Shown: piece after piece, positions 20,570 to 31,794 of the stretch
Layout of the letters: each line of letters starts with the position of its first letter
How positions within the stretch are numbered: position 1 is the first letter of the stretch
Program-made: the position numbers and the translations under genes
Notes under the pieces: generated by a model
What the model saw: only the letters and a program-made list of their open reading frames with translations
Told to the model about the DNA's origin: nothing
Databases searched by the model: none
Source: Delphinapterus leucas
Lineage: Eukaryota; Chordata; Mammalia; Artiodactyla; Monodontidae
Direction of reading: 5' to 3'
Assembly (NCBI RefSeq): GCF_002288925.2
Contig: NW_022098050.1
Span: 5,285,882 to 5,349,881, forward strand
Length of the DNA: 64,000 nucleotides

Positions 20570-20921
20570 TTTTAAAAATTTTTGTTTATTTTATTTTATG
20601 TATTTTTGGCTGCATTGGGTCTTCATTGCTGCACGTGGGTTTTCTCTAGTTGTGGCGAGCGGGGGCTGCTCTTCATTGTGGCGCATGGGCTTCTCATCGC
20701 AGCGGCCTCTTTTGTTTTAGAGCACGGGCTCTATGCGCACGGGCTCTATGCACACAGGCTTCAGTAGTTGTGGCTCGCGGGCTCTAGAGCGCAGGCTTAG
20801 TAGTTGTGGTGCACGGGCTTAGTTGCTCTGCCGCATGTGGGATCTTCCTGGACCAGGGCTTGAACCCGTGTCCCCTGCATTGGCAGGCGGATTCTTAACC
20901 ACTGTGCCACCAGGGAAGCCC
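20570..20921 (-). mobile_element. CHR SINE, long type
   Basis: 'ctgtaggctttt' (20558-20569) recurs as 'ctgtaggttttg' after 20921. An internal duplication of 'cgcacgggctctatg/cacacaggctt' near 20740 distinguishes this copy. Confidence 0.92.
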
Positions 20922-21695
20922 CTGTAGGTTTTGATATATAATCTTTATCAAAGTTTCTTTATATTCCTAGTTTGCTAGGTTTACTGACATTGAACCTTAG
21001 TTGAATTTCTGGGATAAAACTTTTATTATGATGGATTAAAAAAAACCTGTTGAATTCAATTAGCTAATATTTTGTTCAGGATTTGTACATCTGTATTCAT
21101 AAATGGAAAAAGTCCTATAAGTATCTTTTTAAAATTTTGTCACTAACTAATTTTGGAGTTAAGATTATACTGGCCTCATAAAATGAGCTGGAGAGCTTTC
21201 ACTCTTTTTCTAATTCCCTGAAACAATTTCTGTAAAATAGGAGTTGTTTCTTAAAAATTTCATAGAACTCACCTATAAAACCATCAGGGCTTGAAGTTTT
21301 GGGGGAGGGGATGTCTTTGACAGTCATTTCAATCACTTTAGACTTATTGGCCTGGAATTAAGTCATCTTCTCCTTGATTAAATTTTGACATTTTATGTAT
21401 TTCTAGAACTTTATTTCATTTTTATTTTCAGTATTAGTAGTACAGAGTTACTCATAATGCTTTTCTCTTTTTTAATCCTCACTTTTCTGTCTGTAGTTAT
21501 TTCTTCCCTATATTTCTGTATTTTATTTATTCGCATCTTCTCCCTTTCGTTCTTGAAAAGAATGGGAGGTAAAGAACTGTTACTAATTAAGTATTAATTA
21601 GTAATTAATTAATGCTTGCCAGAGGTCTGTCTTTTTAAAAGTTTTTTTACAGAACCAGCTCTTGACTTTCAAAATAATGCCTATGGTTTTTGCTG
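20922..21695 (-). mobile_element. Ancient L1 (L1M), part 4 (ORF2)
   Basis: 'aatattttgttcaggatttgtacatctgtattcat', 'tactggcctcataaaatgagctggagagc' and 'cataaaaccatcagggcttgaag'-type blocks are reverse-complement L1 ORF2 (reverse transcriptase region). Confidence 0.85.
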
Positions 21696-22884
21696 CTGTT
21701 CTCTATTTCGTAGAGTTCTGCCAGAATCGAGCCAAGTATTTGCAGTTGTTTTCAGTTGTTTTCAATAAGAGGTGAACATGCAAGCAGAAGGTCAACTCCA
21801 GTTTCAATGTATCAATAATTGGTAACTATATCTGTCACAATATACTCTCTCGCCAAAGTTGCAGTTATTCTAGGAAGATGGTCAAATTGTTACCTTGGCC
21901 ACAGTACATATATCAGGGAACTGTTCACAGGAAAACGTGAAAATAGAGTCTAATATTGGAAAGACAGTAATATTGATGATACATGCCTGGACTTTCCAGG
22001 ACTTGTGATCTATTCAGCAAATGCACCACCTTGAGAAGGTCATGAAATCCTGGCCAAGAATTTTGCAGGACCAATCCAGAGACGGGACTTTTTGACTGTG
22101 ATAAGCTCCTTTGCAGAATCACTTGATACGCTCATTGTTCTAGCTCAGACCCCTGCTCTCACACGCTCAGATCTTCAATGGGCAATTTATAGAATGGGCA
22201 TTGCAAGTCACTTATCTCTGGTAATGGGTCTGCCTTTGCGTCAGTTGAGTATAGAGGAGTTATGGACAGGAACTTTATCCCACTGTGGCCATCCTCCCCC
22301 ATACCCCCAGATAAATGGGCAGATGATAAAGCTGGTACAGCGTGCTAAGGATGCTTTAAAGTAGACTACTGGAAAGATGAGCCATAAGACACGCCAGGTT
22401 TCTCACTGCCCCATATGTCACACACTATTCAACCTTTACAGTCAGTCCTGCTGAATTACCATGGGACCATCCAACAAGAATGGTCTCAGCTGTCTCCACA
22501 CAGATAAATAAGTATGATGTCTGAATACCATTCTGTCTGTAACTATATTTCACTTAGTTTTACCCTATGAGTTAGTCTTTGCAAAGACTTGTGGGGTTAA
22601 GCCAAGGGTGGGTTCTGCTGCTAGAATAATTAATGACCTCAGAGTGCAGTTAGGTCAGTGTGGAATTGTCCGGTTGATCAATGGTAAAATACCCCTCTCA
22701 GTTATTACTTGAGAAAGACAGATGAATAGAAATGTGTCCTTCAGAGTCACTGGTGTTGATTTTTCAGACTCATGAGGATTCCTCAAAGCTGTAAGGATGG
22801 AAGCAATAACTTTTCAGTCACTGAAAATATACCCAGTATTTTACTTGGGTACTTCCCAAGAATACTACTGCAAAACAGTTTGTC
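21696..22884. other. Unassigned region with a 91-codon orphan frame
   Basis: A plus-strand frame at 22092-22364 runs from ATG to TAG without simple repeats. It contains QWAIYRMGIASHLSLVMGLP, then GHPPPYPQING and MIKLVQRAKDALK. I do not recognise the family. The composition suggests a decayed retroviral or processed-gene remnant, but this is a guess. The surroundings are stop-rich. Confidence 0.35.
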
Positions 22885-23330
22885 ACAGTCCAGATTTCCT
22901 GGGAAATCACCCTGAGACTGAGATTTGCATGCAGGAAGTTTATTGAGCAGTGCTCTCAGGATCTCCACCTGAGGGGCATGAGGGATGCAGAACTGGGCAG
23001 AGGAAATTTAACCGTGATGGTTGGTTGCAACCAAGGCCCAGAAGATCCCATGGGGAGCTCTGAAGCTGGGATGGTTCTTCAGAATTATTCCAGACTGAGA
23101 TGAGGGAGGCAGGGCTTTGTATTTCCACATCGACTGGTCATTGGATATGGGCTTGCCCCTGGGAAGGGAACATGAGATAGGTATTTTCAGCTGAAGGCAG
23201 TCCCCAGTGAGGGAAAGCGGACAGCTGTTAGCTGCCAGCACTCCCAGCAGCAGAGGGGATGAGTGCTTCAGTGCCAAAGTGGGACATTTGGGCATTGTGA
23301 CATGGCACCCACTACAGTCTACCCCTTGTG
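22885..23330 (-). mobile_element. LTR-like repeat, copy 1
   Basis: A minus-strand 'gctcaataaacttcc' (polyadenylation-like) lies near 22940. Blocks 'gggcagagg', 'gatcccatggggagctctga', 'ggttcttcagaattattcc' and 'ggtcattggatatgggcttgcccctgggaaggg' recur in the same order at 59515-59935. It is probably an old LTR; the name is not recalled. Confidence 0.55.
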
Positions 23331-23839
23331 CCACTCAGATCCACTTGCTTCATAGTTGCTCCAAGTTGGGGAGCAACTCCTCCAAGATTCAGGTGGGCTT
23401 TATTTCCTGGAAAAAGCTTACCAGAAGAAGGTTAGTGAGACGAACTGCAGACCCAGGTACAGCAACTGACCCCAAGGTCTCAACTGATATTCACTGTCTC
23501 CTTTCTCCACTACCTATTCTAGATTCTCTCCATGCTTTGAGAGCAACTCTGTCAGTGTAGGTGACTCGTCTGTTAACATGATGCAGAGTCTCATCCCTGA
23601 GGGGTCTGAGCCCTGGTCACTATGCCCTTTTTAGGCCAGGGTGGCTACGTTTGTCCATATCCTATCAAAATTGGCCAAGGAAGTACCCAAGATTATCATC
23701 TGAATGCCAAATATAATCCTCCCTGTCTCTGTTGTGTAACACAGCCCTACCTCCTCTTGAAGATCAAGGGCAATTAAACCTACCAGGAAAGTGACTCTTC
23801 TTGTTACCTACTTTCCTGTATGTCTGTAATTTTTTTATT
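23331..23839. other. Unassigned
   Basis: No gene or named repeat seen. Confidence 0.4.
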
Positions 23840-24189
23840 CCTCAATTCCTCTATTACTGCTTGCTTGCATATCAAGTGGATATTTTCTAGTGTACCACTT
23901 AAATTCCCTTGTCATTTCTTACACTACATATTTTTGTTATTTTCTTAGCACTTGCCCTGGGGATTACAATTAACATGTTAAATTTATAACAATCCAGTAT
24001 AGATCAATGCCAACTTAATTTCAATAGTACAGAAAAACTTTTCTCTATAGAATTCCGATCCCCTTATATCGTTATTGTCACAAAGTACATAGTTATATAT
24101 GATGTGCCCATCAATATAGTCAGTAGATTTATAATTACTGTTTTATGCAGATGTCTTTTAAATCAGATAGGAAAAAGAGGAGTTACAAA
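23840..24189 (-). mobile_element. Ancient L1 (L1M), part 1
   Basis: 'gtggatattttctagtgtaccacttaaattccc', 'ttgccctggggattacaattaacatgttaaatttataacaatccag' and 'ttgtcacaaagtacatagttatatatgatgtgccc' are reverse-complement L1M. The same L1 resumes at 25338 after two insertions. Confidence 0.75.
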
Positions 24190-24325
24190 TACAAAATACA
24201 TGGATAAACAACAAGGTCCTACTGTATAGTACAGGGAACTATATTCAATATCCTGTAATAAGCCATAATGGAAAAGAATATGAAGAAGAATATATATGTG
24301 TATAACTGAAAAAATACATTAATAC
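24190..24325 (+). mobile_element. Younger L1 3' UTR fragment
   Basis: 'acatggataaacaacaaggtcctactgtatagtacagggaactat' is the plus-strand L1 3' UTR, seen in reverse at 14458, 32904, 40955 and 47561. Only about 135 bp were inserted. Confidence 0.85.
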
Positions 24326-24590
24326 GCACTGTTATATTAACACATTATTGACCGGAGACATATTAATACATCTTTTGTTACCCGAACTTTATTGACTGGA
24401 GATGTATCAATACATTTTTATAGAGTGATACAATTAACATCACTGTGCGGAGTTGTTAGAGCTTAAAATTGAGCAAGGGTTCATTATAGAACTTATGATT
24501 GTTGTCGTCATTCACATTTTGCTCCGTTAGGTTTTTGTTCCAACCTTGTGTATATTATAAACATAAAATTTTCGGAAATGATGCATCGTT

Positions 24591-24874
24591 AGGGACTTCC
24601 CTGGTGGTGCAGTGGTTAAGAATCTGCCTGCCAATGCAGGGGACATGGGTTCGAGCCCTGGTCCGGGAAGATCCCACATGCCACGGAGCAGCTAAGCCTG
24701 TGCGCCACAACTACTGAGCCTGCACTCTAGAGCCCGTGAGCCACAACTGCTGAAGCCCACGTGCCTAGAGCCTGTGCTCTGCAACAAGAGAAGCCACTGC
24801 AATGAGAAGCCTGCACACCGCAACGAAGGCCCCGTGCAGCCAAAATAAATAAATAAATAACTAAATTTAAAAAA
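24591..24874 (+). mobile_element. CHR SINE, long type, inside the piggyBac-like element
   Basis: Begins 'agggacttccctggtggtgcag', has the box 'gggttcgagccctgg', then 'cacaactactgagcctgcactctag' and ends in (AAAT)n. The flanks 'aaatgatgc' and 'aaattatgcc' may be a diverged duplication. It interrupts the transposon, so it is younger than it. Confidence 0.92.
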
Positions 24875-24885
24875 ATTATGCCTTG

Positions 24886-24952
24886 TGAAATTTTGAGTGA
24901 AGAAGAATTTTTCGGTGAATTTTAGGCAGATACTTTCTCTGATTGTCCAAGC

Positions 24953-24991
<39 letters not shown>

Positions 24992-25279
24992 TAGTGTCTC
25001 AGAAGATGACAGTTCTTCAGAATATAGTTCTGATTCAGACGATGTGAATGTTAGACCAACGAAAGACAGAAAACCTTAGTGATTGATTCTTATATGGAAA
25101 GTGAAAACAAAACTCATGGTGCTGGAGAATGGTCCTTTGCTTCTACAGAAGAGTGGATTGAAGACAACATTTCACGAAAATTAGAAGACTTTACAGGTGT
25201 GGCAGGTGTAACTGTTGAACGTAATAACCCACAAAGTGTTACTGAAATAACAGAATTAATTTTTGGCTGGCCAAAATAA
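24886..25279 (+). pseudogene. piggyBac-like transposase N-terminal remnant
   Basis: A reading frame begins near 'atgccttgtgaaattttgagtgaagaagaa' and is broken by a stop near 24924, a (TA)n expansion at 24956-24990 and a frame change near 25077. The second open piece, 25079-25279, ends in TAA shortly before the 3' terminal repeat, at the point where the DDE domain should begin. It cannot encode an active enzyme. Known of the family: piggyBac transposases cut and paste at TTAA. Confidence 0.6.
24956..24990. repeat. (TA)n microsatellite
   Basis: About 17 TA units inside the transposase remnant, disrupting its frame. Confidence 0.95.
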
Positions 25280-25337
25280 AAATTGCTAGGCACAGGCGTT
25301 ACTTTCCGCAAAAATCCCCTGGTCCATAATGAGTTAA

Positions 25338-25605
25338 TTTGTATAGTTATCTTTACCACTATTCTTACTTCTTTGTGTGGATTTGAGTTACTGCTGGTGT
25401 CCTTTCATTTCAACTTGAAGGACTCCTTTTAGCATTTCTTGTAGGACAGGTCTGCTAGTGACAAACTCACTCAGCTTTTGTTTATCAGGGAGTATCTTAA
25501 TTTCTCCATCATTAAAAAATTATATCAATTATTTTTATTCTTTTTCACAAGAATTTATTTTGGAAGAAATTTAGAGCACTAATTTTTTTTTCTTTTTTTT
25601 TTTCT
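25338..25605 (-). mobile_element. Ancient L1 (L1M), part 2
   Basis: 'ctttgtgtggatttgagttactgctggtgtcctttcatttcaacttgaaggactcc' and 'catttcttgtaggacaggtctgctagtgac' continue the L1M of 23840-24189, which shows that the piggyBac-like element landed in it. Confidence 0.8.
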
Positions 25606-25770
25606 TTTGCTCTCTGGGGTCTCTTATAAGGACACCAATCCCATTCATGAGGGTTCCACTCTCATGACCTAATCATCTCCAAAAGCCCCATCTCTAATAC
25701 CATCACCTTGAGGGCTAGGATTTCAACATGTGAATGTCAGGGGGACACAAACATTCAGACCACAGTAATC
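25606..25770 (-). mobile_element. MLT1/MST-type MaLR LTR fragment
   Basis: 'cttataaggacaccaatcccattcatgagggttccactctcatgacctaatcatctcc' and 'ggatttcaacatgtgaatgtcagggggacacaaacattcagacc' are the reverse complement of the MaLR LTR 5' half. Confidence 0.75.
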
Positions 25771-27520
25771 TTATTGAAGATTCCTTGTACATGATGAGTT
25801 TCTTCTCTCTTGCTGTTATCAAAAACTCTCTCTTTGTCTTTCAACAATTTGATTATTATGTGTCTATGTGTGGATATCTTTAAGTTTATCCTACTTGGAG
25901 TTTGTTTTGTTTCTTGGATGTGTATATTAATGATTTTCATCAAATTTGGGAAGTTTGGGCATTATTTCTCCAAATATTCTTTCTGCCTCTTTCTCTATCT
26001 CCTCTCCTTCTTGGACTTCCATTATGCATGTTAGTATACTTGATGATGTCCCAATGTTCTCTTAAGCTTTATTGATTTTTATTTATTCTTTTATTCTTTC
26101 TGTTCCTCAGACTAGGCAATCTGAATTGACACATTTTTACGTTTGCTGATCCTTTCTTCCACCTGCTTGAATCTGCTGTTAAGCCCCTTAGTAAATTTTC
26201 ATTTCAGTTATTGTGCTTTTCAACTGTAGAATTTTTATTTGATTCCTTTTTATAATTTCTCTTTATTGACATTCTTTTTTTGTGTGTGAGACGTCTTTTC
26301 ATGGTTTCCTTTAGTTCTTTAGACATATTTAAACTAGCTGATTTAAAATCTGTGTCTGGTAAGTCCAATGTCAGGGCTTCCTTAGGAACTGTTTCTATTA
26401 TTGCTTTTTTTCTGTGTATGGGTTATACTTTTTGTTTCTTTACATGCCTCATAAATTTTTGTTAAAAACTGGACATTTTGAATATTATAATGTGGCAACT
26501 CTGAAGTTAGACTCTCTTTCACCCTGGGATTTTTGGTTGCTGCTTGTAGTAGTAGGTAGTAGTTGTTTGCTTCTTTATAGCCTTTTTTGAACTAATTTTT
26601 TAAAGTCTGTATACTTTGCTGTGTGTGGCCACTGAAGTCACTGTTCCATTAGCTTAGTTGTCAACTAGAATTGGAGAAAGATTTCTTTAAATTCCTAGAA
26701 CCAAGAAACCAGTAAAAGGAAAAAAAAGCTCTGTGTGTATGTTGGAGTACACTTTCAACACTCAGCCAGGTATCAGTAGTTTACAACTCTGCCTTAGCCT
26801 TCACTTCCGGCTTGCACAGAGCCCGAAGGTCACTCAGAGATCAGAGCTTAGAGCCTTCGTAGGTCTTTCCTGAGCATGCATACAGCCCGGGGCAGGCATG
26901 TGGCCTTCTAGCATCCTAGGAATACGTCAGAGCTTTGCAAAGCCCTTACTCCCAAAGCACCTCATTACACAACTTTTTCCTCCCATGCTTTTTAGTTAGT
27001 CTGTTGTTTGTTTGCCCCAACTGTTATCTGTTGCCCCAGGCAGCAGTGACTAACGTAGCTGCCTGTAAATGTTTTCAACAAATGCCTCTGGTAGTCATCT
27101 CAACAGCGGGAGAGTTCTGAGTTAGATGAGATAAAGGCAAGCCCTTTGAGCTGGTCCTCCAGGAAGCCATCAGACAGGTCAAAATAAACAACCACAGTTC
27201 TTTGTGAGTAAGGTCCATTCTTCTGCCTCCAGTACCAACACTAATACTGGAATGTAGGCTGTTATCATCAAGGCCACTCCCATAATGGAGAGTAGGTGAT
27301 AGGACCGGGGTTAGTTAAAATGTCACAAAGCTCACTGTTCTTATTGAGATTCAACCTGTTTTTCTTGACTAAGCATTCCCCTCGTTGCTACAATGTTTTG
27401 ATTACTTTCCAGAGTTCTGAAAAAGTTGATTATGACAGTTTTTTTCATTGCTTTCATGGAAGGATGGACTTTTGGCATTTGTTACTTTGCCATTTTTGCT
27501 AGCATTAGCCTTTAATATGG
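25771..27520 (-). mobile_element. Ancient L1 (L1M), part 3
   Basis: 'atttgattattatgtgtctatgtgtggatatc', 'atttgggaagtttgggcattatttctccaaatattctttctgcctc', 'ctggacattttgaatattataatgtggcaactctg' and 'cagagttctgaaaaagttgattatgacag' occur in known L1M order. Short open frames are incidental. Confidence 0.75.
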
Positions 27521-27829
27521 AGAAGTAGGCCACTTCTGAAGGCCCTGAGGGTTTAGGGGTATATGGCAGGTTAAGATTTTGTTGATTGCACTGATCCATA
27601 TGTCCCTATTTTATATCTCAGGGTCCCGCTCCTTCCCAGTCAGGGCCATGATCTTGGTACAGCACACCTGGAGTTGAGAATTTTACTTTCTCTAGAGCTC
27701 TGCTACTTTTATAATTAAGTCCTGGGACTGCTCTCAGCTTTTTCTATCTGGTGGCTGCAGGAGATAAGAGTCTCTTTTAATGCAGTTGGGATGGGACACT
27801 GATGGAAAGGAATTCATTGGCCTGGTGCA
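27521..27829. other. Unassigned between two L1 elements
   Basis: No gene seen. It may be the 5' UTR of the flanking L1M. Confidence 0.35.
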
Positions 27830-28160
27830 ATGTCTCAGACATTTAAGACATACAGGGGAAATAATAATTATAAAGACTATAGAATTGAAAGGATATTTCT
27901 GAGAGCAATTGATTCATTGGAGAAAAACAATAAAACGTTGTGGATGACAAATCACCAATTAAAAGCAAAAAGTAAAAGCTATATAGAGAGCTTCCATAAT
28001 AATGCTAATAAATACAATAATACTAAGAACTACCAAAGTATTTCAAATGAAGTCACAAAAGGAGAGAAAAGGAAGTACAGAACTTGCAGAACAAATAGAA
28101 TGTCTTCAGCAAATGATAGACTTAAAATTAAACATATCATTAATCATATTACATGCAAAG

Positions 28161-28202
<42 letters not shown>

Positions 28203-29603
28203 CCAAAGGAAAGAAGATGTAACTATATTCTCAAAGAAATAAGCTTTATGGGAAAAAGTATTACTAGAGACAGAAGAAATTTTATAATGAATTTTTAAAT
28301 GTTTGATTCACCAAGAAGATATACCAATTTTAAGTGTGTATGCCTCTGATCAGAAGGCCCCCAAATAAAGCAAATCATAATTACAAAGGGAAAGCCCAAA
28401 CCTTGATCAAGTACACTGCAGACAAAAATATCAGTAAAGATACAGAACATTTGTAGAACTCAATTATCAAACATGACCTAGTAGACATATAAAGAACAAT
28501 GTACCCAACAACTATAGAAAATAGCTTCTTTGTCAGCTCCAATGAAACAGTTACAAAAATTAACTAGACTGGGCCATAAGGCAAGTTTCAACACATTTCA
28601 AGAAATGGAGTATGTTCTCTGGCCATAATGCTTATAAGCTAGAACTCAATAATAAAAAGGTAACTTAAAATCCTCACAAGTTTGGATTAAGAAATATACT
28701 TCTAAATGACTAAATAAGACATTAGCGTGAAAGTAAAACAATATTTTGAACTGAATGATAATGCTATATACCAAAACTTGGGAGACACAGCTAAAGCAGT
28801 ACTAAAGCTAAGAAATGTAAAACCTTAAATACATATATTAATAAAGGAGAAAGCCTGAAAATTAATGAGCTGAGCGCCCATATCAGGAAGGTAGAAAAAG
28901 AACAGCAAATTTCAACCAAAGAGAGTAGAAAAATGAAATAATAAAGATAAGAGCAGAAATCAATGAAATAAAAAGTAAAGATATAATAGAGGCATTCAAC
29001 AAAACCAAATGCTGGCTCTCTGAAAAGATTAATGAAATTGATAAATCCATGTCAAGGTTGACCAAGAAAAAATGAGAAAAGACACACATTATCAATATCA
29101 GGAATGAAAAAAAAGGGCTCACTATACATCCTTTAGATATTACAAAGATAATAAAAGGATATTATGAACAATTTTATGCCAATAAAATAAAAATTTTAGA
29201 TTAAATGTACAAATTACTAGAAAAATAAAATGTGTCAAAAGGATGCAAGAAGAAATAGAAAATCTGAATATTTCCATAACTATTGAATGAATTGAGTCTT
29301 TTAAAACTTTCCCATACCCCCCACTCTCCCCCGCCTCAACTCCAGGCCTAGGTGACTTCATCCAAGAATTCTACCATACATTTAGAGAAGAGATAATCCA
29401 ACATTACAAAACTCTTCCAGATAGTAGAAAAAGATGTATCATTCCTATACTCCTCTGGTAAAGGCAACATTACCTAGATAACAAAATGCAACAAGAACAT
29501 GATAAAAAAAGAAAATTTACAGACCTATCTTTCTCAAGAACATAGATGCAAACTATCCTAACCAAATATCAGCAAACTGAACCTAGCAATATAACAGGAG
29601 GGA
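27830..29603 (+). mobile_element. Ancient L1 (L1M), plus strand, ORF1/ORF2 5' portion
   Basis: The start of ORF2 is visible near 28105 ('aaatgatagacttaaaattaaacatatcattaatcatattacatgcaaagta'). It is followed by endonuclease-region sequence ('gacctagtagacatataaagaacaatgtacccaacaac', 'actgggccataaggcaagtttcaacac'). It is A-rich on the plus strand and broken by many stops. A (TA)n lies at 28162-28199. Confidence 0.8.
28162..28199. repeat. (TA)n microsatellite
   Basis: About 18-19 TA units inside L1 ORF2 sequence. Confidence 0.95.
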
Positions 29604-29719
29604 GGACTTCCCTGGCAGTCGTGGGTGGGACTCCACGCTTCCACTACAGGGGGGCCTGGGTTTGATCCCCGGTCAGGGAACTAGGATCCTAGATGCTGCA
29701 TGGCATGGCCAAAGGGGGA
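29604..29719 (+). mobile_element. tRNA-derived SINE, short Bov-tA/CHR-like
   Basis: 'ggacttccctggcagtcgtggg', the B-box-like 'gggtttgatccccggtcaggg' and 'gctgcatggcatggccaaa' give a tRNA-head-only SINE on the plus strand. It is inserted in the L1M. Confidence 0.85.
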
Positions 29720-29751
29720 ATATAGGAGGGAAATAAAAGGATAATGTACCT

Positions 29752-30040
29752 CGGGGCTTCCCTGGTGGCACAGTGGTTGAGAGTCTGCCTGCTAATGCAG
29801 GGGACACGGGTTCGAGCCCTGGTCTGGGAGGATCCCACATGCTGCGGAGCAACTGGGCCTGTGAGCCACAACTACTGAGCCTGCGCGTCTGGAGCCTGTG
29901 CTCTGCAATGAGAGGTCAGGACAGTGAGAGGCCCGTGCACCGCGATGAAGAGTGGCCCCCGCTCACCGCAACTGGAGAAAGCCCTCGCACAGAAACGAAG
30001 ACCCAACACATCCAAAAATAATAAATTAATTTAAAAAAAA
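29752..30040 (+). mobile_element. CHR SINE, intermediate/long type
   Basis: The 3' tail is AATAAATTAATTTAAAAAAAA. A 17-bp duplication ending 'ggataatgtacct' is at 29735-29751 and 30037-30053. It carries the short-type 'gcctgcgcgtctggagcctgtgctctgcaa' followed by the long-type 3' segment, so it links the two forms. Confidence 0.93.
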
Positions 30041-31794
30041 GGATAATGTACCTTAACCACATAAGATTTAATCCAGAAATGCAGTTATTATGATAATAGA
30101 ACATCAGCCAGTAGAATTTACCACATTAACAGAAAAAGGAAAGGAAATCACACAATCTATTCTATAAATGAAGAAAAAATGATAAAATGCAACGTTCATT
30201 TGTTGATAAGAACTCTTAGCAAACTTTCTCATTTTGATAAACACGACATACAAAAACTTTATAGCAAAAATTATGCTTAGTGGTGAGATGTAGAAAGCTT
30301 TCCTTTGAGATCGGGAAAAGGATAAGTGTCCTTATAATGGTTCTAGCCATTGCAGCAAAGCAAGAAAAATAAACAAAAGGTATAAGAACTAGAAAAGAAG
30401 AAGTAAAACTGTAATTATGTGTAGATGATGTTACTGGGTACACAGAGTAGGAAATCCAAAATATTTCACAGATAAACTATTAAAGTTAATAATTAGCAAA
30501 CTGCTGTGTACAGGGTCAATATAAAAATCAATTGTACTTATATATACTAGCCAAAACCAGAAACTGAAGTTTGATGCCATTTACAGTAGCATCAAAGAAG
30601 ATCGAGTACGTAGGAAAAAATTTTTTTAAAAGGAGCGTAAGATGTCCTGCAGAAAACTATTAAACATTACTAAGAGAAATTAAAAAGAAAAAAACAAAAG
30701 AAATATACCATGTTCTAGAACTGGATGGTTCAATACTATAGAGATGTCAGTACTCCCCAAATTGATCTTCATATTCAATGAAATTATAATTTCAAAATCC
30801 CAACAGGTGTTTTTGTTTGTCTGTTTGTTTTCTGGATCTTGAAAAATTGGTACTAAAATTTTATGAATATTCAAGGAGTCAAGAAGAGCTGTGGCATGCT
30901 TGAAGAACAGAGTGGGAAGACTTGTTCTACTGCATATCAAGACTTATTATAAATTGACAGTCATTAAGACAGCATGCAATTAGTAACAAGATAGAAAATA
31001 AACAAATATGACATAATAGAGGGCCCAGAAACAAATCTTTGCAAATATGGACATGATTTATGACAAAAGCGACATTGTAGAACAGCAAGACAAGGATGGT
31101 CTTTTTCAATAAATGGTCCAAGAGCAAATGAATAGCTATATTTATGAAAATGAAACTTGATCCCTACCTCACACCATGCACAACAATCAATTCCAGGCAG
31201 ATTAAATACCTGAATGTAAAAGGCTAAACAATAAAGCTTTGGAAGATAACATATGAGAATGTCTTCTTGACCTTGGGGTAGGGAAATATTTTTTTAAATG
31301 GTACACAAAAAGGATTAATCATAAAAGGAAAAGGTTGATAAATGTGACCACATTAAAATTAAGATTTTCTCTTCATTAGAAGACACCATTACAAGACTGA
31401 TAGGCAAGCCACAGGATGGGGGAGGATATTTGCAATTCATATATCTGACAAAAACCTCTGACTGAAGATATATAAAGAACTTCTACAAATCAATAAGCAA
31501 AAGACAGAAAAGGACAGTAGAAAAGTAGGCAAGAGATTTGAACAAGTGTTTCACAAAAGAGTGCAAATAAATGTTTGAAAAGGGGCTTAATCTTATTAGT
31601 AGTCAAGGAAATGGAAAATAAAACCACAAGGAAATACTACGACATACCCATCAGAATAGCTAAAATTTAAGAATGACAATACTAAGTCTTTGCAAGGACA
31701 TAGAACAATAGGAACTTTCATACACTACTAGGGGGGAGTATAAGATATAGCACTTTCAAAAATAATGTAACATCATCTACCCAAGTAGTTAATT
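30041..31794 (+). mobile_element. Ancient L1 (L1M), plus strand, ORF2 3' portion
   Basis: 'ccattgcagcaaagcaagaaaaataaacaaaaggtataagaac', 'gatgccatttacagtagcatcaaagaag' and 'caatactatagagatgtcagtactccccaaattgatc' lie in reverse-transcriptase-region order. 'ggatatttgcaattcatatatctgac' and 'aggacatagaacaataggaactttcatacactact' follow towards the ORF2 C-terminus. Confidence 0.85.

Larger units (their letters stand above)
24337..25337 (+). mobile_element. piggyBac-like DNA transposon, internally deleted
   Basis: TTAA occurs at both ends (24337-24340, 25334-25337). The terminal inverted repeats TTAACACATTATTGACC and, on the minus strand, TTAACTCATTATGGACC agree at 15 of 17 positions. Between them lies the 5' part of a transposase gene: an acidic serine-rich stretch (SEDDSSSEYSSDSDD, about 24999-25043), then FTGVAGVTVE...NPQSVTEITELIFG (about 25187-25270). 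That arrangement matches the N-terminal region of piggyBac transposases before the DDE catalytic domain. The catalytic domain is missing. The element sits in an L1M and holds a CHR SINE and a TA repeat. Confidence 0.72.

Noticed and set aside
27830..31794. A-rich frames considered as an intact L1 ORF2
   Set aside because: Numerous stops and frameshifts; the longest intact piece is about 130 codons and the element is ancient.
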